Shown here: piece after piece, positions 50,354-57,887 of the stretch
Layout: the number at the start of each line of letters is the position of its first letter
Numbering within the stretch: position 1 is the first letter of the stretch
From: Ruminobacter sp964520475
GTDB lineage: Bacteria; Pseudomonadota; Gammaproteobacteria; Enterobacterales; Succinivibrionaceae
DNA: 57,887 nt
Assembly: GCA_964520475.1 (NCBI GenBank)
Contig: CAZFNS010000012.1
Coordinates: 1-57,887, forward strand
Direction: 5' to 3'
The notes under the pieces: model-generated
Database searches by the model: none
What the model saw: only the letters and a program-made list of their open reading frames with translations
What the model was told of the DNA's origin: nothing
Made by a program: the position numbers and the translations under genes

Positions 50354-51184
50354 CTACCTGGTTTTTTTGCGCGTCCGGTCGCGGATGTCGCGGTACCGGG
50401 ACAGCGTCCCGGGGTGGCTTTTGCGGTAGAGCACCGCCTGCTTGCCGTCGAGGATCTCCATGGCGCGGCCGCTGCCCGCCGAGGCCAGGCCCTCGAGCAT
50501 CCGGTAGCCGGTGTCCGCGGTCCGGGGATCCGCGAAGAAGTACCGGGCGGCGTACACGTCCGCCGGGGTTTTGTCCTCGGGGGGCATGACTCCCGCCAGC
50601 TCGTCCACCCAGGCCCGGGAACTCGCGTAATCGCCGGCGAGATAGAAGGCCAGGGCCACCGCCGCCGCGCCGTCCGCGTCCGCGGGCTTGGCTTTGGCGA
50701 GCTCCTCGTAGCTCTTCTCGAAATACGGGTTGCGGAAACGCTTTCTCTTCTTCGGCTGCGGGTTAGCCGCGCCTTCCCCCTCGGGCTTCTCCTTCATCGC
50801 GGCCAGGGCGGCCTTGCGCCGCTCCTCCAGCTTCTTGCGGAAGTTCACGCTGAAGGCGGTGATGTTGTCTTTGACCAGCGTCATGCACTGGTTGTACTCG
50901 GCGAGGAACGGCGCCTGCTGGTAGTAGAGGTAATCGGGGTTCGCGGGGTCGAGCGTCCCGGCGAACAGGGCCGCGAGCTTGCCCGCGCTCTGGTAGATGC
51001 CGGTGCCGCACTCCTTGGCGTAGGCGTTGAACCGGCGGGTCATTTCGGGACGGTCCGGGAACACCCCGCCGTTCGCGGCGCCGAAGGTATTGAGATGGAG
51101 CGGGAGCCTGGCCGGGTTCCTTTCGGGGATTTCCACGCAGCCCGCCAGGGCGATGAGAGCGAACAGAACGCAAAGCTTTTTCAT
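50354..51184 (-). CDS. Predicted outer-membrane lipoprotein of unknown function
   Basis: 276 residues. A lipoprotein signal ends in LIALAGC (C16), followed by VEI, so sorting to the outer membrane is likely. The middle has a basic patch (PKKRKRFRNPYF, near residue 145) and the C-terminal third resembles short helical repeats. No family recognised. It starts 16 nt after the bamE stop, so it is probably co-transcribed with bamE and may serve outer-membrane assembly (inference). Confidence 0.8.
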   Translation of the reverse strand: MKKLCVLFALIALAGCVEIPERNPARLPLHLNTFGAANGGVFPDRPEMTRRFNAYAKECGTGIYQSAGKLAALFAGTLDPANPDYLYYQQAPFLAEYNQCMTLVKDNITAFSVNFRKKLEERRKAALAAMKEKPEGEGAANPQPKKRKRFRNPYFEKSYEELAKAKPADADGAAAVALAFYLAGDYASSRAWVDELAGVMPPEDKTPADVYAARYFFADPRTADTGYRMLEGLASAGSGRAMEILDGKQAVLYRKSHPGTLSRYRDIRDRTRKKTR

Positions 51185-51200
51185 GGGGCGCCGGCTCCGG

Positions 51201-51560
51201 TCAGTACTGGGACAGCGGTTCGGCGAATTTCGGGTTCTTCAGGAAATCGCCCTCGATGTCCCGCACGAGCATGTCGTCGCCGAAGACGACGACGAGAGTC
51301 TTGAATTCGGGGTTTTCCCAGCCGCGCCGCGTGAAGTTGATGTAGTACCATCTGCTGTCGTCGAGCGGGTCGAGCAGCATCGGCGTCCCGAGGACGTACT
51401 TGACCTGCTCCGGGGTCATGCCGGCCCGCAGCTTGTACACGTCCTTCTGCTCCGTGAAATTGCCCTGATGCAGGTCGGGTCTGTACACGCACCCGCACCA
51501 GAGCGGCGCGGCCGCGGCCAGAACGGCGCAGAGCAGCGCCTTGGTTGTCATTCCCGCCAT
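51201..51560 (-). CDS. bamE: Outer-membrane assembly lipoprotein BamE
   Basis: 119 residues from the ATG at 51560, chosen because AGGA lies 11 nt upstream; another ATG three codons later has none. Lipoprotein signal, then CVYRPDLHQGNFTE, the BamE hallmark, and LRAGMTPEQVKYVLGTPML and WYYINFTRRG of the BLIP-like fold. BamE supports BamD in the Bam complex. The lipobox is unusual (LWCGC). Long in-frame sequence upstream is not part of the gene. Confidence 0.92.
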   Translation of the reverse strand: MAGMTTKALLCAVLAAAAPLWCGCVYRPDLHQGNFTEQKDVYKLRAGMTPEQVKYVLGTPMLLDPLDDSRWYYINFTRRGWENPEFKTLVVVFGDDMLVRDIEGDFLKNPKFAEPLSQY

Positions 51561-51607
51561 AAAGTATCCGATCCTCGCGATTATTCCGTTTCCGGTCCCC
51601 CGGTGAC

Positions 51608-51635
51608 AGTTTAGCACATTGCGGGCCGTTTGCAA
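51608..51635 (-). promoter_or_regulatory. bamE: bamE promoter
   Basis: On the minus strand TTGCAA (51630-51635), 16 nt, TAAACT (51608-51613), with TGC directly before the -10. Predicted start near 51601. No sigma-E motif was seen. Confidence 0.55.
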
Positions 51636-51658
51636 CGCCGGCCGGGGCTTCCCCGGGC

Positions 51659-52666
51659 CTACCTCACGCAGCCGCGCCTCTCGGCGAGGGCCCGGCCCCG
51701 CTCCCGGGCCTTTTCGCGCTCGCGGGGGCCGATCCCCGGGAGGGCGGCCGCCGCGGCCGGCGGTTTTTTCCCGGGGCTGCAGGTTTCCCAGGCGCCCAGG
51801 TAGGCGAGGCCCGCGAGGGCGTCTTCCCGGTTCCCCGTCGCGAGCAGCCCGAGCCCCGCCTCGAGGTAGGCCGGCACCAGCCCGGCCGCGGCCGCCTTTT
51901 CCCGGAGCCGGAGGGGCAGGGATGGATCCCGCGCGCGCTCCGCCGCCAGGCGTTCCCGGAAGGAGGCGGCGCCGCGCGCCGGCGCGGCCGGGGCCGGCTT
52001 TTTGCCCGCCGCGGCGTCCCGGCCGGCCGTCTTGTCGAGCCAGCGGGCGGCGTCGAGCGCCGTCCAGGGGTTGCCCGCGTCCAGCAGTTCCCCGAGCTCC
52101 CGCTCCCCCGCGGCGGGGTCGTGGATCCCGAGACTTCGGAACCGGGCGTCCGTTTTGAGCGCGGCCAGGGAGTTGAGGGACTCGGGCAGGCCGCAGGCGG
52201 CCGCCTTTTCGAGGAAACCGAGCCCCTGCGCCCCGGTGCCCGCCACGCCGGTCTCCGCGTAGTTCGCGAGGGCGGCGAGCCCCAGCAGGTGGAAGGCTTT
52301 GGGGCTGCCGGCGGCCGCGGCTTCCCGGACCAGGAGGAGCCAGCGGTTCCGGTCCGGGGCGGAGAACAGCCCGTCGCGGCGCATGTCGGCGAGCAGCAGC
52401 GCCACTCGGGGATCGCCCGATTCCCGGAACCCGTCCCGGCACCGGGAAAGGGCGGCGGGATCGAGGGCCCGGTAGAGCCTGAGGCATTCGGCGTAGGGCG
52501 AGGCGCCGGCCGCGAAGAAATTCTCCGCGCCGGCCAGGGAGCAGTCCGGGTTCCCCGGCGGGGCGGCGGCCGCCGCGGGCGCGAGGACGGCCGCGGCCGC
52601 TAGGGCCGCGAGGGCGCGGCGGAGCCCGCGCTTCGGGGACTTAAGTGAAAAGAAAGACGACGGCAT
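51659..52666 (-). CDS. Exported Sel1-like repeat protein
   Basis: 335 residues. A signal peptide with a basic N-region and an Ala-rich core ends near residue 35 (AAAAAPP). The mature part holds degenerate helix-turn-helix repeats of the Sel1 type (for example AAAAGSPKAFHLLGLAALANYAE and AAACGLPESLNSLAALK). Six or so cysteines suggest disulphides. Function unknown; Sel1 proteins are usually periplasmic scaffolds. It lies 35 nt after the MATE gene. A TGCTAAACT box sits directly before the ATG. Confidence 0.7.
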   Translation of the reverse strand: MPSSFFSLKSPKRGLRRALAALAAAAVLAPAAAAAPPGNPDCSLAGAENFFAAGASPYAECLRLYRALDPAALSRCRDGFRESGDPRVALLLADMRRDGLFSAPDRNRWLLLVREAAAAGSPKAFHLLGLAALANYAETGVAGTGAQGLGFLEKAAACGLPESLNSLAALKTDARFRSLGIHDPAAGERELGELLDAGNPWTALDAARWLDKTAGRDAAAGKKPAPAAPARGAASFRERLAAERARDPSLPLRLREKAAAAGLVPAYLEAGLGLLATGNREDALAGLAYLGAWETCSPGKKPPAAAAALPGIGPREREKARERGRALAERRGCVR

Positions 52667-52701
52667 GGCTCAAAGTTTAGCACAATCCGGCCGGGAAGGG
52701 C

Positions 52702-54105
52702 CTAGCGTTCGTAAATGTACGCGCCGAACCGCCGGAACAGGAGGATCCCGCGCGCGACGTAAATCAGGGTGATCGAGCAGTACCCGGCGACGATGACCGT
52801 CCACAGGCCGTACAGGCCGTAGTTCTTCCCGAAAACGTCCGTGAAGGCCGCGAGGTACCCGAGCGGGGCGCACAGGCAGCAGAACACGGCGAAGTTCGAG
52901 ATCATCATCGTCCGGTTGTCCTTGAAGCCCCTGACGACGCCGAGGGCGGTCCCGAAAACCGAGTCCTGCAGCAGCAGGGCGAGGATCGCGAGGAACAGGG
53001 GTTCCGCGATCCGCGCCAGTTCCGGATCGGGGTTGAACCCGGCGACGATCTCGCGCCTGAACAGGAAAACCGCGATCCCGACGGGAATTATGACCGAGTG
53101 GGCCATGACCGCGGTCGCCCTGACCGTGAGCAGCGCCAGGCTCTTGCTGCCGATCGCGAGGTTCTTGCTGACGCGGACGGCCGCCGCGGAGGACATCGAC
53201 AGCGGCAGCATGAACGTCATGACGCTGACGATGACGGCGATCTGGTGCGCCGCCACCGTCGTGCTGCCCATGAAACCGGCCGCGAAGGCGAAGAGGTAGT
53301 AGATCATATTCTCGATGACGACGGCCACGGAAATGGGAAAGCCCGTTTTGAATATGTATTTCGCCGTCGCCGGATTGAAGGCCTCCTTTTTTTCCAGGAC
53401 GCCGAGGCGCCGCAGCGGGCGGCTGCGCCGGAAGCAGACGAGCATGGCGAAAAAGGACAGCCACGCGATGAGCGCGGTCGCGACGCCGCACCCCGGCGCC
53501 CCCATGGCGGGGAAGCCGAGCCGGCCGTACATGAACAGGAAGTTGAAGGCGACGTTCAGGAACACCGCGGCGAGGCCGATAACCATGGCGGGCAGCGCGA
53601 CCATCATGCCTTCCGCGGCGTTCCTGAGGAGATGGAAGAGGGTCATGCCCGGGAGAGCCAGGGCCACGTAGCGCAGGTACGCCGCGGTCTTGGCGGCGAC
53701 TTCCGGCTCGATTCCGGAAAGGCGCAGCAGGTATCCGGGGGCGGCGAGCAGCGCGGCGGCGGCGAACGCGGTGACGAGCAGGGCCGGGAACAGGGCGTTG
53801 TAAACGTAGGAGGAAATTTCTTTTTCGGTGTTCTCCCCGGAAAGATGCGCCACAATCGGCGCGAGACCGAGGCAGATGCCTATGCACAGCAGGGACAGCG
53901 GGATCCACAGGGCGCAGCCGAGCGAGATCGCGGCGAGATCCCGCACCCCGAGCCCGGCCGCCATCAGGCTGTCGGTCAGCCCGAGCAGCGCGCCGCTCAG
54001 CTGGCCGAGCAGCATGGGCACGGCGAGGCCGACCAGCCGCCTTATCTCGTGCGGCATGTCGTTTCTGTAAGAACTGGCGTAGGAAATCTTCCCGCGGTCG
54101 CTCAT
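52702..54105 (-). CDS. MATE-family efflux transporter
   Basis: 467 residues from the ATG at 54105, which has GGAGG 4 nt upstream; further upstream frame is non-coding. Twelve membrane segments in two halves. Motifs LAVPMLLGQLSGALLGLTDSLMAG-like in helix 1 and the second-half start GFPISVAVVIENMIYY are those of NorM-like MATE antiporters, which expel cationic drugs using sodium or proton gradients. The substrate cannot be predicted. Confidence 0.9.
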   Translation of the reverse strand: MSDRGKISYASSYRNDMPHEIRRLVGLAVPMLLGQLSGALLGLTDSLMAAGLGVRDLAAISLGCALWIPLSLLCIGICLGLAPIVAHLSGENTEKEISSYVYNALFPALLVTAFAAAALLAAPGYLLRLSGIEPEVAAKTAAYLRYVALALPGMTLFHLLRNAAEGMMVALPAMVIGLAAVFLNVAFNFLFMYGRLGFPAMGAPGCGVATALIAWLSFFAMLVCFRRSRPLRRLGVLEKKEAFNPATAKYIFKTGFPISVAVVIENMIYYLFAFAAGFMGSTTVAAHQIAVIVSVMTFMLPLSMSSAAAVRVSKNLAIGSKSLALLTVRATAVMAHSVIIPVGIAVFLFRREIVAGFNPDPELARIAEPLFLAILALLLQDSVFGTALGVVRGFKDNRTMMISNFAVFCCLCAPLGYLAAFTDVFGKNYGLYGLWTVIVAGYCSITLIYVARGILLFRRFGAYIYER

Positions 54106-54146
54106 TTCGCCTCCGTGTCCCGGTCCGTCCGGTCCCGATAAGCGAT

Positions 54147-54176
54147 ATTCTAATGTAAAGGCGGGAAAATGTGAAA
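54147..54176 (-). promoter_or_regulatory. Candidate promoter of the MATE gene
   Basis: On the minus strand TTTCAC (54171-54176), 18 nt, TAGAAT (54147-54152). Predicted start about 54140, a 35-nt leader. Confidence 0.4.
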
Positions 54177-54241
54177 CGTCCGGCTCCGTTTTTGCGCGCC
54201 GGGCCGGGCCGCCGCGGATCGCGTTATCGGCTCCCCCGATA

Positions 54242-54270
54242 TTGACTTGAACGGGCAAATTTGCTATAAG
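54242..54270 (+). promoter_or_regulatory. thrS: thrS-infC-rpmI-rplT promoter
   Basis: TTGACT (54242-54247), 17 nt, TATAAG (54265-54270), with TGC before the -10. A strong promoter; start predicted near 54277. It leaves a 230-nt structured leader. This covers the 400-nt gap between the MATE gene and thrS. Confidence 0.75.
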
Positions 54271-54352
54271 AACAAAGTCCGGAAGCCCGGCGGGCCGGAG
54301 CGGGCGGGGCGCCCGCGGCGCGCCCCGCGCGCGGTCCGCCGGACGCGCCAAA

Positions 54353-54381
54353 CCCGCCCGCCAGGGCGGGCGCTGTTTTTT
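54353..54381 (+). promoter_or_regulatory. thrS: Terminator-like hairpin in the thrS leader
   Basis: CCCGCCC, loop GCCA, GGGCGGG, then CGCTG and six T (54376-54381). The 5-nt gap before the T run weakens it as a terminator. A competing hairpin, GGCGC...GCGCC, would place the T run in its loop. Another hairpin (GCGC-G-GTCC-GCC-GGAC-GCGC) lies just upstream. Together they suggest leader control of thrS. Confidence 0.45.
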
Positions 54382-54506
54382 GCGCCGTCCGTTTCGGCGG
54401 GCGGCGGCGGGAAGCCCGGGGGACGGTTTGCGTCCCGGCGGCGTTCCCGGAATTCGGATCCCCAATTTGAAGCGCGGCCCCGGATCCGCGCGCCGAGGTT
54501 AAGATC

Positions 54507-56447
54507 ATGCCTGCAATTACTCTTCCCGACGGAAGCATCAAACGTTTTGACAAACCCGTTACGGTTTACGAGGCGGCCCTGAGCATCGGCCCGGGCCTGG
54601 CCAGGGTGTGCGTCGCCGGCCGGGTCAACGGGACGCCGGTCGACGCCTGCGAACTGATCGAAAGCGACGCGACGCTGAGCATCATCACCCCGGCGGACAA
54701 GGAGGGCCTCGAGATTATCAGACACTCCTGCGCCCACCTGCTCGGGCACGCCATCAAGGAGCTGTGGCCCGAGACCAAGATGGCCATAGGCCCGGTCATC
54801 GAAGACGGTTTTTATTACGACGTCGATCTGGATCATACCCTTTCGGAGGACGATCTGGCGCTGCTCGACCGGAGGATGCACGAGCTCGCCGCGCTCGAGT
54901 ACGACGTCGTCAGGGAAAAGGTCACCTGGGACAGGGCGCACGAGGTGTTCGCCGAGCGCGGCGAGCCCTACAAGCAGCTTATCCTCGAGGAGAACATTTC
55001 CCGCGACGATCACCCGGCCCTGTACCACCATCTCGAATACGTCGACATGTGCCGCGGCCCGCACGTGCCCAACATGCGCTTCTGCAAGTTCTTCAAAATC
55101 GTGAAGTCCGCCGGCGCCTACTGGCGCGGCGACGCGAAGAACCGGATGCTGCAGCGGATTTACGGCACCGCCTGGGCCGACAAGAAATCCCTGGACGGCT
55201 ACCTGAAGCGGCTCGAGGAGGCCGCGAAGCGCGACCACCGGCGGATCGGCCCGCAGCTCGATCTCTACCACACGCAGCAGGAAGCCCCGGGCATGGTGTT
55301 CTGGCACCACAACGGCTGGACCCTGTACCGCGTCCTCGAGAACTTCATGCGCGAAAAGCTGCACAAGTACGGCTACATCGAGGTCAAGACCCCGTTCATG
55401 ATGGACCGGGCGCTGTGGGAGCGCTCCGGCCACTGGGCCAAGTACTCGGAGGCGATGTTCACCACCAGCTCCGAGAACCGCGACTACGCGGTCAAGCCGA
55501 TGAACTGCCCGGCCCACATCCAGATTTTCAACCAGCGGCTGCACTCGTACCGCGACCTGCCCGTCAGGATGGCCGAGTTCGGGCAGTGCCACCGCAACGA
55601 GCCCTCGGGCTCGCTGCACGGGCTGATGCGCGTGCGGGGCTTCACCCAGGACGACGCCCACATCTTCTGCACGGAAGACCAGGTGATGGGGGAGGTGAGC
55701 AGCTGCATCAGATTCGTGTACGACGTCTACGAGTCTTTCAACTTCAGGAACATCGACGTCAAGCTTTCCACGCGGCCGGACAAGCGCATCGGCGACGACG
55801 CCCTGTGGGACAAGGCCGAGAAGGACCTGGCCCGGGCCCTCGAGGAGAACGGCATCGCCTTTGCGTACCAGCCGGGCGAGGGCGCGTTCTACGGCCCGAA
55901 GATCGAATTCACCCTGCACGACTGCCTGAACCGCGAGTGGCAGTGCGGCACCGTGCAGCTCGACTTCTTCCTGCCGCAGCGGCTCGACGCGACCTACGTC
56001 GGCGAGGACAACGACAAGCACAACCCCATCATGATCCACCGGGCCATCCTGGGATCCATGGAGCGGTTCATCGGCATCCTGACCGAGGAGTACGCCGGCA
56101 GCTTCCCGACCTGGCTCGCCCCGGTCCAGGCCGTGGTCATGGGGATAACCGACGCCCAGGCGGACTACGTGACCAGGGTGGGCGGACTCCTCGACGAGGC
56201 GGGCATCCGCGTCAGGACCGACCTCAGAAACGAGAAGGTGGGCTTCAAGATCAGGGAGCACACCCTCATGAAGATCCCGTACATGCTGGTGTGCGGCCCG
56301 AAGGAGGTCGAGAGCGGGACCGTCGCCGTGCGGACCCGCAAGGGCGCGGATTTGGGGAGATACGAGATTTCCGGCTTGATTTCTTTGATTAAAAAGGATA
56401 TCATTAGCCGCGGGCTTGAGAAAGCGGAGGAACAGAACCATCAATAA
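54507..56447 (+). CDS. thrS: Threonyl-tRNA synthetase
   Basis: 646 residues (E. coli 642). An N-terminal TGS domain, the editing domain with SCAHLLGHAIKE, class II core with NRDYAVKPMNCPAHIQIF and RMAEFGQCHRNEPSG, zinc ligands, and a C-terminal anticodon domain. GAGG lies 8 nt before the ATG. In E. coli ThrRS represses its own mRNA by binding the leader; a structured leader is present here too, but no tRNA-like fold was proven. The last 8 nt overlap the proposed infC start. Confidence 0.97.
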   Translation: MPAITLPDGSIKRFDKPVTVYEAALSIGPGLARVCVAGRVNGTPVDACELIESDATLSIITPADKEGLEIIRHSCAHLLGHAIKELWPETKMAIGPVIEDGFYYDVDLDHTLSEDDLALLDRRMHELAALEYDVVREKVTWDRAHEVFAERGEPYKQLILEENISRDDHPALYHHLEYVDMCRGPHVPNMRFCKFFKIVKSAGAYWRGDAKNRMLQRIYGTAWADKKSLDGYLKRLEEAAKRDHRRIGPQLDLYHTQQEAPGMVFWHHNGWTLYRVLENFMREKLHKYGYIEVKTPFMMDRALWERSGHWAKYSEAMFTTSSENRDYAVKPMNCPAHIQIFNQRLHSYRDLPVRMAEFGQCHRNEPSGSLHGLMRVRGFTQDDAHIFCTEDQVMGEVSSCIRFVYDVYESFNFRNIDVKLSTRPDKRIGDDALWDKAEKDLARALEENGIAFAYQPGEGAFYGPKIEFTLHDCLNREWQCGTVQLDFFLPQRLDATYVGEDNDKHNPIMIHRAILGSMERFIGILTEEYAGSFPTWLAPVQAVVMGITDAQADYVTRVGGLLDEAGIRVRTDLRNEKVGFKIREHTLMKIPYMLVCGPKEVESGTVAVRTRKGADLGRYEISGLISLIKKDIISRGLEKAEEQNHQ

Positions 56448-56991
56448 CGTAAAGAAAACCGGCAGGCAGGGCGCCGCCAGAACCAGAATCAACGGTGAAA
56501 TAAGGTACCGCGAGGTTCGCCTCATCGGTATCGACGGCGAGGCGCTCGGGATCGTAAGTTCCACGGAGGCTCTGAACAGAGCCGCGGACGCGGGCGTGGA
56601 TCTCGTGGAGATCAGCCCCAACGCCGAACCGCCGGTGTGCCGGATAATGGACTACGGCAAATTCCTCTACGAAAAGAGCAAAGCCCAGAAAGAGCAGAAG
56701 AAAAAGCAAAAGCAGGTGCAGGTCAAGGAAATAAAATTCCGGCCCGCGACTGACGAAGGGGACTATCAGGTAAAACTTCGCAACCTGATACGTTTCCTCG
56801 AAGACGGCGACAAGGCCAAGGTGACCATGCGTTACCGCGGCCGCGAGATTGCTCACCAGGACATCGGCCTCGACGTCATGAAGCGCATCGAAAAAGAGCT
56901 TTGCGTCGACCGGGACCTCGCGGTGGTCGAAACGGCCTCCCGCCTGGAAGGCCGCCAGGCCGTCATGGTGTTATCGCCGAAAAAAAGGTAG
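56440..56991 (+). CDS. infC: Translation initiation factor IF-3, probable ATC start
   Basis: 183 residues if started at ATC (56440), which has GGAGG 9 nt upstream and gives the expected 15 residues before RINGEIR. No ATG or GTG fits; an in-frame TTG at 56416 lies upstream of the GGAGG. In E. coli infC starts with AUU and IF-3 itself represses that rare start. The domains (EISPNAEPPVCRIMDYGKF, KEIKFRPATDEGDYQVK) are complete. IF-3 keeps subunits apart and proofreads start codons. It overlaps thrS by 8 nt. Confidence 0.93.
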   Translation: MNNVKKTGRQGAARTRINGEIRYREVRLIGIDGEALGIVSSTEALNRAADAGVDLVEISPNAEPPVCRIMDYGKFLYEKSKAQKEQKKKQKQVQVKEIKFRPATDEGDYQVKLRNLIRFLEDGDKAKVTMRYRGREIAHQDIGLDVMKRIEKELCVDRDLAVVETASRLEGRQAVMVLSPKKR

Positions 56992-57075
56992 CGACCCGGG
57001 GAAGTTATCCAAGCGCCGCCCGAGGCGGCCTCCCGTATCGCGTGTTTTTGACAATCCAATGTGGAGTTTTTTACC

Positions 57076-57270
57076 ATGCCTAAGATTAAAACGGACAAGG
57101 GCGCCCACAAGCGCTTCAAGAAAACCGCCAACGGTTTCAAGCGCAAGCACTGCAACCACCGCCATATCCTGACCAAGAAGACCACGAAGCGCAAGCGTCA
57201 CCTGCGCGCGATGACCGTGATCCACAAGTCGGATCTTCATAACATCATCAATTTGCTGCCTTACGCGTAA
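57076..57270 (+). CDS. rpmI: 50S ribosomal protein L35
   Basis: 64 residues, highly basic, MPKIKTDKGAHKRFKKTANG and HRHILTKKTTKRKRHLR. The ATG at 57076 is chosen over an in-frame upstream start because the protein begins MPKIKT in all relatives; TGGAG lies 10 nt upstream. In E. coli L20 represses translation from a pseudoknot that includes the infC-rpmI spacer; the spacer here is 84 nt. Confidence 0.97.
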   Translation: MPKIKTDKGAHKRFKKTANGFKRKHCNHRHILTKKTTKRKRHLRAMTVIHKSDLHNIINLLPYA

Positions 57271-57285
57271 CGGAGGAGTCGGGAA

Positions 57286-57639
57286 ATGGCTAGAGTAAAG
57301 CGCGGTGTAACCGCTCACGCACGTCACAAGAAAATTTTAAAGGCTGCCAAGGGCTACTACGGGGCCCGCTCGCGCGTTTACCGCGTGGCGGTGCAGGCCG
57401 TGACCAAGGCCGGCCAGTACGCTTACCGCGACCGCCGCACCAAGAAGCGTCAGTTCCGTCAGCTCTGGATCGTGCGCATAAACGCCGCCGCCCGCGTCAA
57501 CGGACTGTCGTACAGCAAATTCGTCAACGGCCTCAAGAAGGCTTCCGTCGAGCTCGACCGCAAGATCCTCGCCAACATCGCCGTTAACGACAAGCCCACG
57601 TTCGCCGTGCTGGTGGAGAAGGCCAAGGCCGCTCTCTGA
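57286..57639 (+). CDS. rplT: 50S ribosomal protein L20
   Basis: 117 residues, family length. MARVKRGVTAHARHKKILKAAKGYYGARS and WIVRINAAARVNGLSYSKF are canonical. L20 binds 23S rRNA early in 50S assembly and is the autorepressor of rpmI-rplT in E. coli. GGAGG lies 11 nt before the ATG. A strong terminator follows. Confidence 0.98.
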   Translation: MARVKRGVTAHARHKKILKAAKGYYGARSRVYRVAVQAVTKAGQYAYRDRRTKKRQFRQLWIVRINAAARVNGLSYSKFVNGLKKASVELDRKILANIAVNDKPTFAVLVEKAKAAL

Positions 57640-57670
57640 CGCCGCCGGACCGGCCCGGTCCTGAGTTAAA

Positions 57671-57705
57671 AACGCCGCGCCCTTCGGGGCGCGGCGTTCT
57701 TTTTT
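57671..57705 (+). terminator. Terminator after rplT
   Basis: AACGCCGCGCCC, TTCG tetraloop, GGGCGCGGCGTT, then CT and T5: a perfect 12-bp stem with a stabilising UUCG loop. It is followed by a direct repeat TTTTTGTCTC x2 (57701-57720). Confidence 0.93.
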
Positions 57706-57751
57706 GTCTCTTTTTGTCTCCGGGGATCCGCGCGCGGCGGATCCGGGCGGA

Positions 57752-57887
57752 TCAGGATCTTTTGCCGCGTTTGCCGCCCCGGTCCTTCCGGCGGGCGGGA
57801 GCGCCGGAGCCGGGAGCCTTCGCCGGGGTTTTGCCGGCGGGGGACTTCGCCCGGTTTTCCGGAGCGGCCGGGGTTTCGGGAGCCGCC
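57752..57887 (-). CDS. C-terminal tail of a minus-strand gene (cut by window edge)
   Basis: A frame open from the window edge to a TGA at 57752-57754. The 44 residues seen are Ala/Pro/Lys/Arg-rich and end in RRKDRGGKRGKRS. Such basic tails are common on RNA helicases and RNases, but the catalytic part lies outside, so no family is claimed. It converges with rplT. Confidence 0.5.
   Translation of the reverse strand, partial: AAPETPAAPENRAKSPAGKTPAKAPGSGAPARRKDRGGKRGKRS

Noticed and set aside
56416..56439. TTG start for infC at 56416
   Set aside because: The ribosome-binding site GGAGG lies downstream of it, and it would add 8 residues not expected at the IF-3 N-terminus.

Overview
The window is a GC-rich chromosomal segment from a gammaproteobacterium. 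Several blocks keep the classical enterobacterial order: leuS-lptE-holA-nadD-rsfS-rlmH-mrdA-rodA, apt-dnaX-ybaB-recR-htpG-adk, sapABCDF, rnm-yciO and thrS-infC-rpmI-rplT. LptE, BamE and the rhamnose and heptose genes show a Gram-negative cell with an LPS-type envelope. The species cannot be named from the sequence; an Aeromonadales/Succinivibrionaceae-like organism is only a guess. No tRNA, rRNA, insertion sequence, phage gene or CRISPR array was seen.

Layout. 1-9672 (minus): the end of an exported Ala/Pro-rich protein, then elongasome genes (rodA, mrdA), ribosome genes (rlmH, rsfS), nadD, holA, lptE and leuS behind an extended -10 promoter. 9739-11004 (minus): a GT9 glycosyltransferase. 11217-18896 (plus): rlmKL-uup, a DUF3466 protein with a GlyGly-CTERM-like tail, rnm and yciO. 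18916-23702 (minus): a Gph-like phosphatase, a frame-disrupted gene, and a 1163-residue capsule-transferase/HAD fusion. 23703-24333: an unusually AT-rich spacer with a near-perfect CRP site. 24334-31729 (plus): apt, dnaX, ybaB, recR, heat-shock-controlled htpG, adk. 31868-37695: a VOC protein convergent with sapABCDF. 37934-41064 (plus): dgkA, a small membrane protein, and an NfeD/flotillin pair. 41274-47125 (plus): hldE, hldD and a complete dTDP-L-rhamnose operon. 47187-54105 (minus): ppk1, an SseB-like gene, a lipoprotein, bamE, a Sel1-like protein and a MATE exporter. 54507-57639 (plus): thrS, infC, rpmI, rplT. The edge at 57887 cuts a minus-strand gene with a basic tail.

How the genes work together. 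Much of the window serves the envelope: wall elongation, LPS export and sugars, outer-membrane assembly and lipid recycling. The rest is core replication, translation and stress functions.

Most unusual points: (1) both Sap ATPases have lost the catalytic glutamate and the switch histidine by the same substitutions, E to S and H to N; (2) HldE keeps its kinase half but its nucleotidyltransferase half is shortened and lacks the HxGH motif, while hldD is intact next door; (3) dnaX has a run of 11 A exactly where the gamma form would end, with early stops in both other frames; (4) a CRP site sits at -61.5 from a -10 box in the apt upstream region; (5) infC appears to start at ATC. Promoter, terminator and hairpin calls are by eye.
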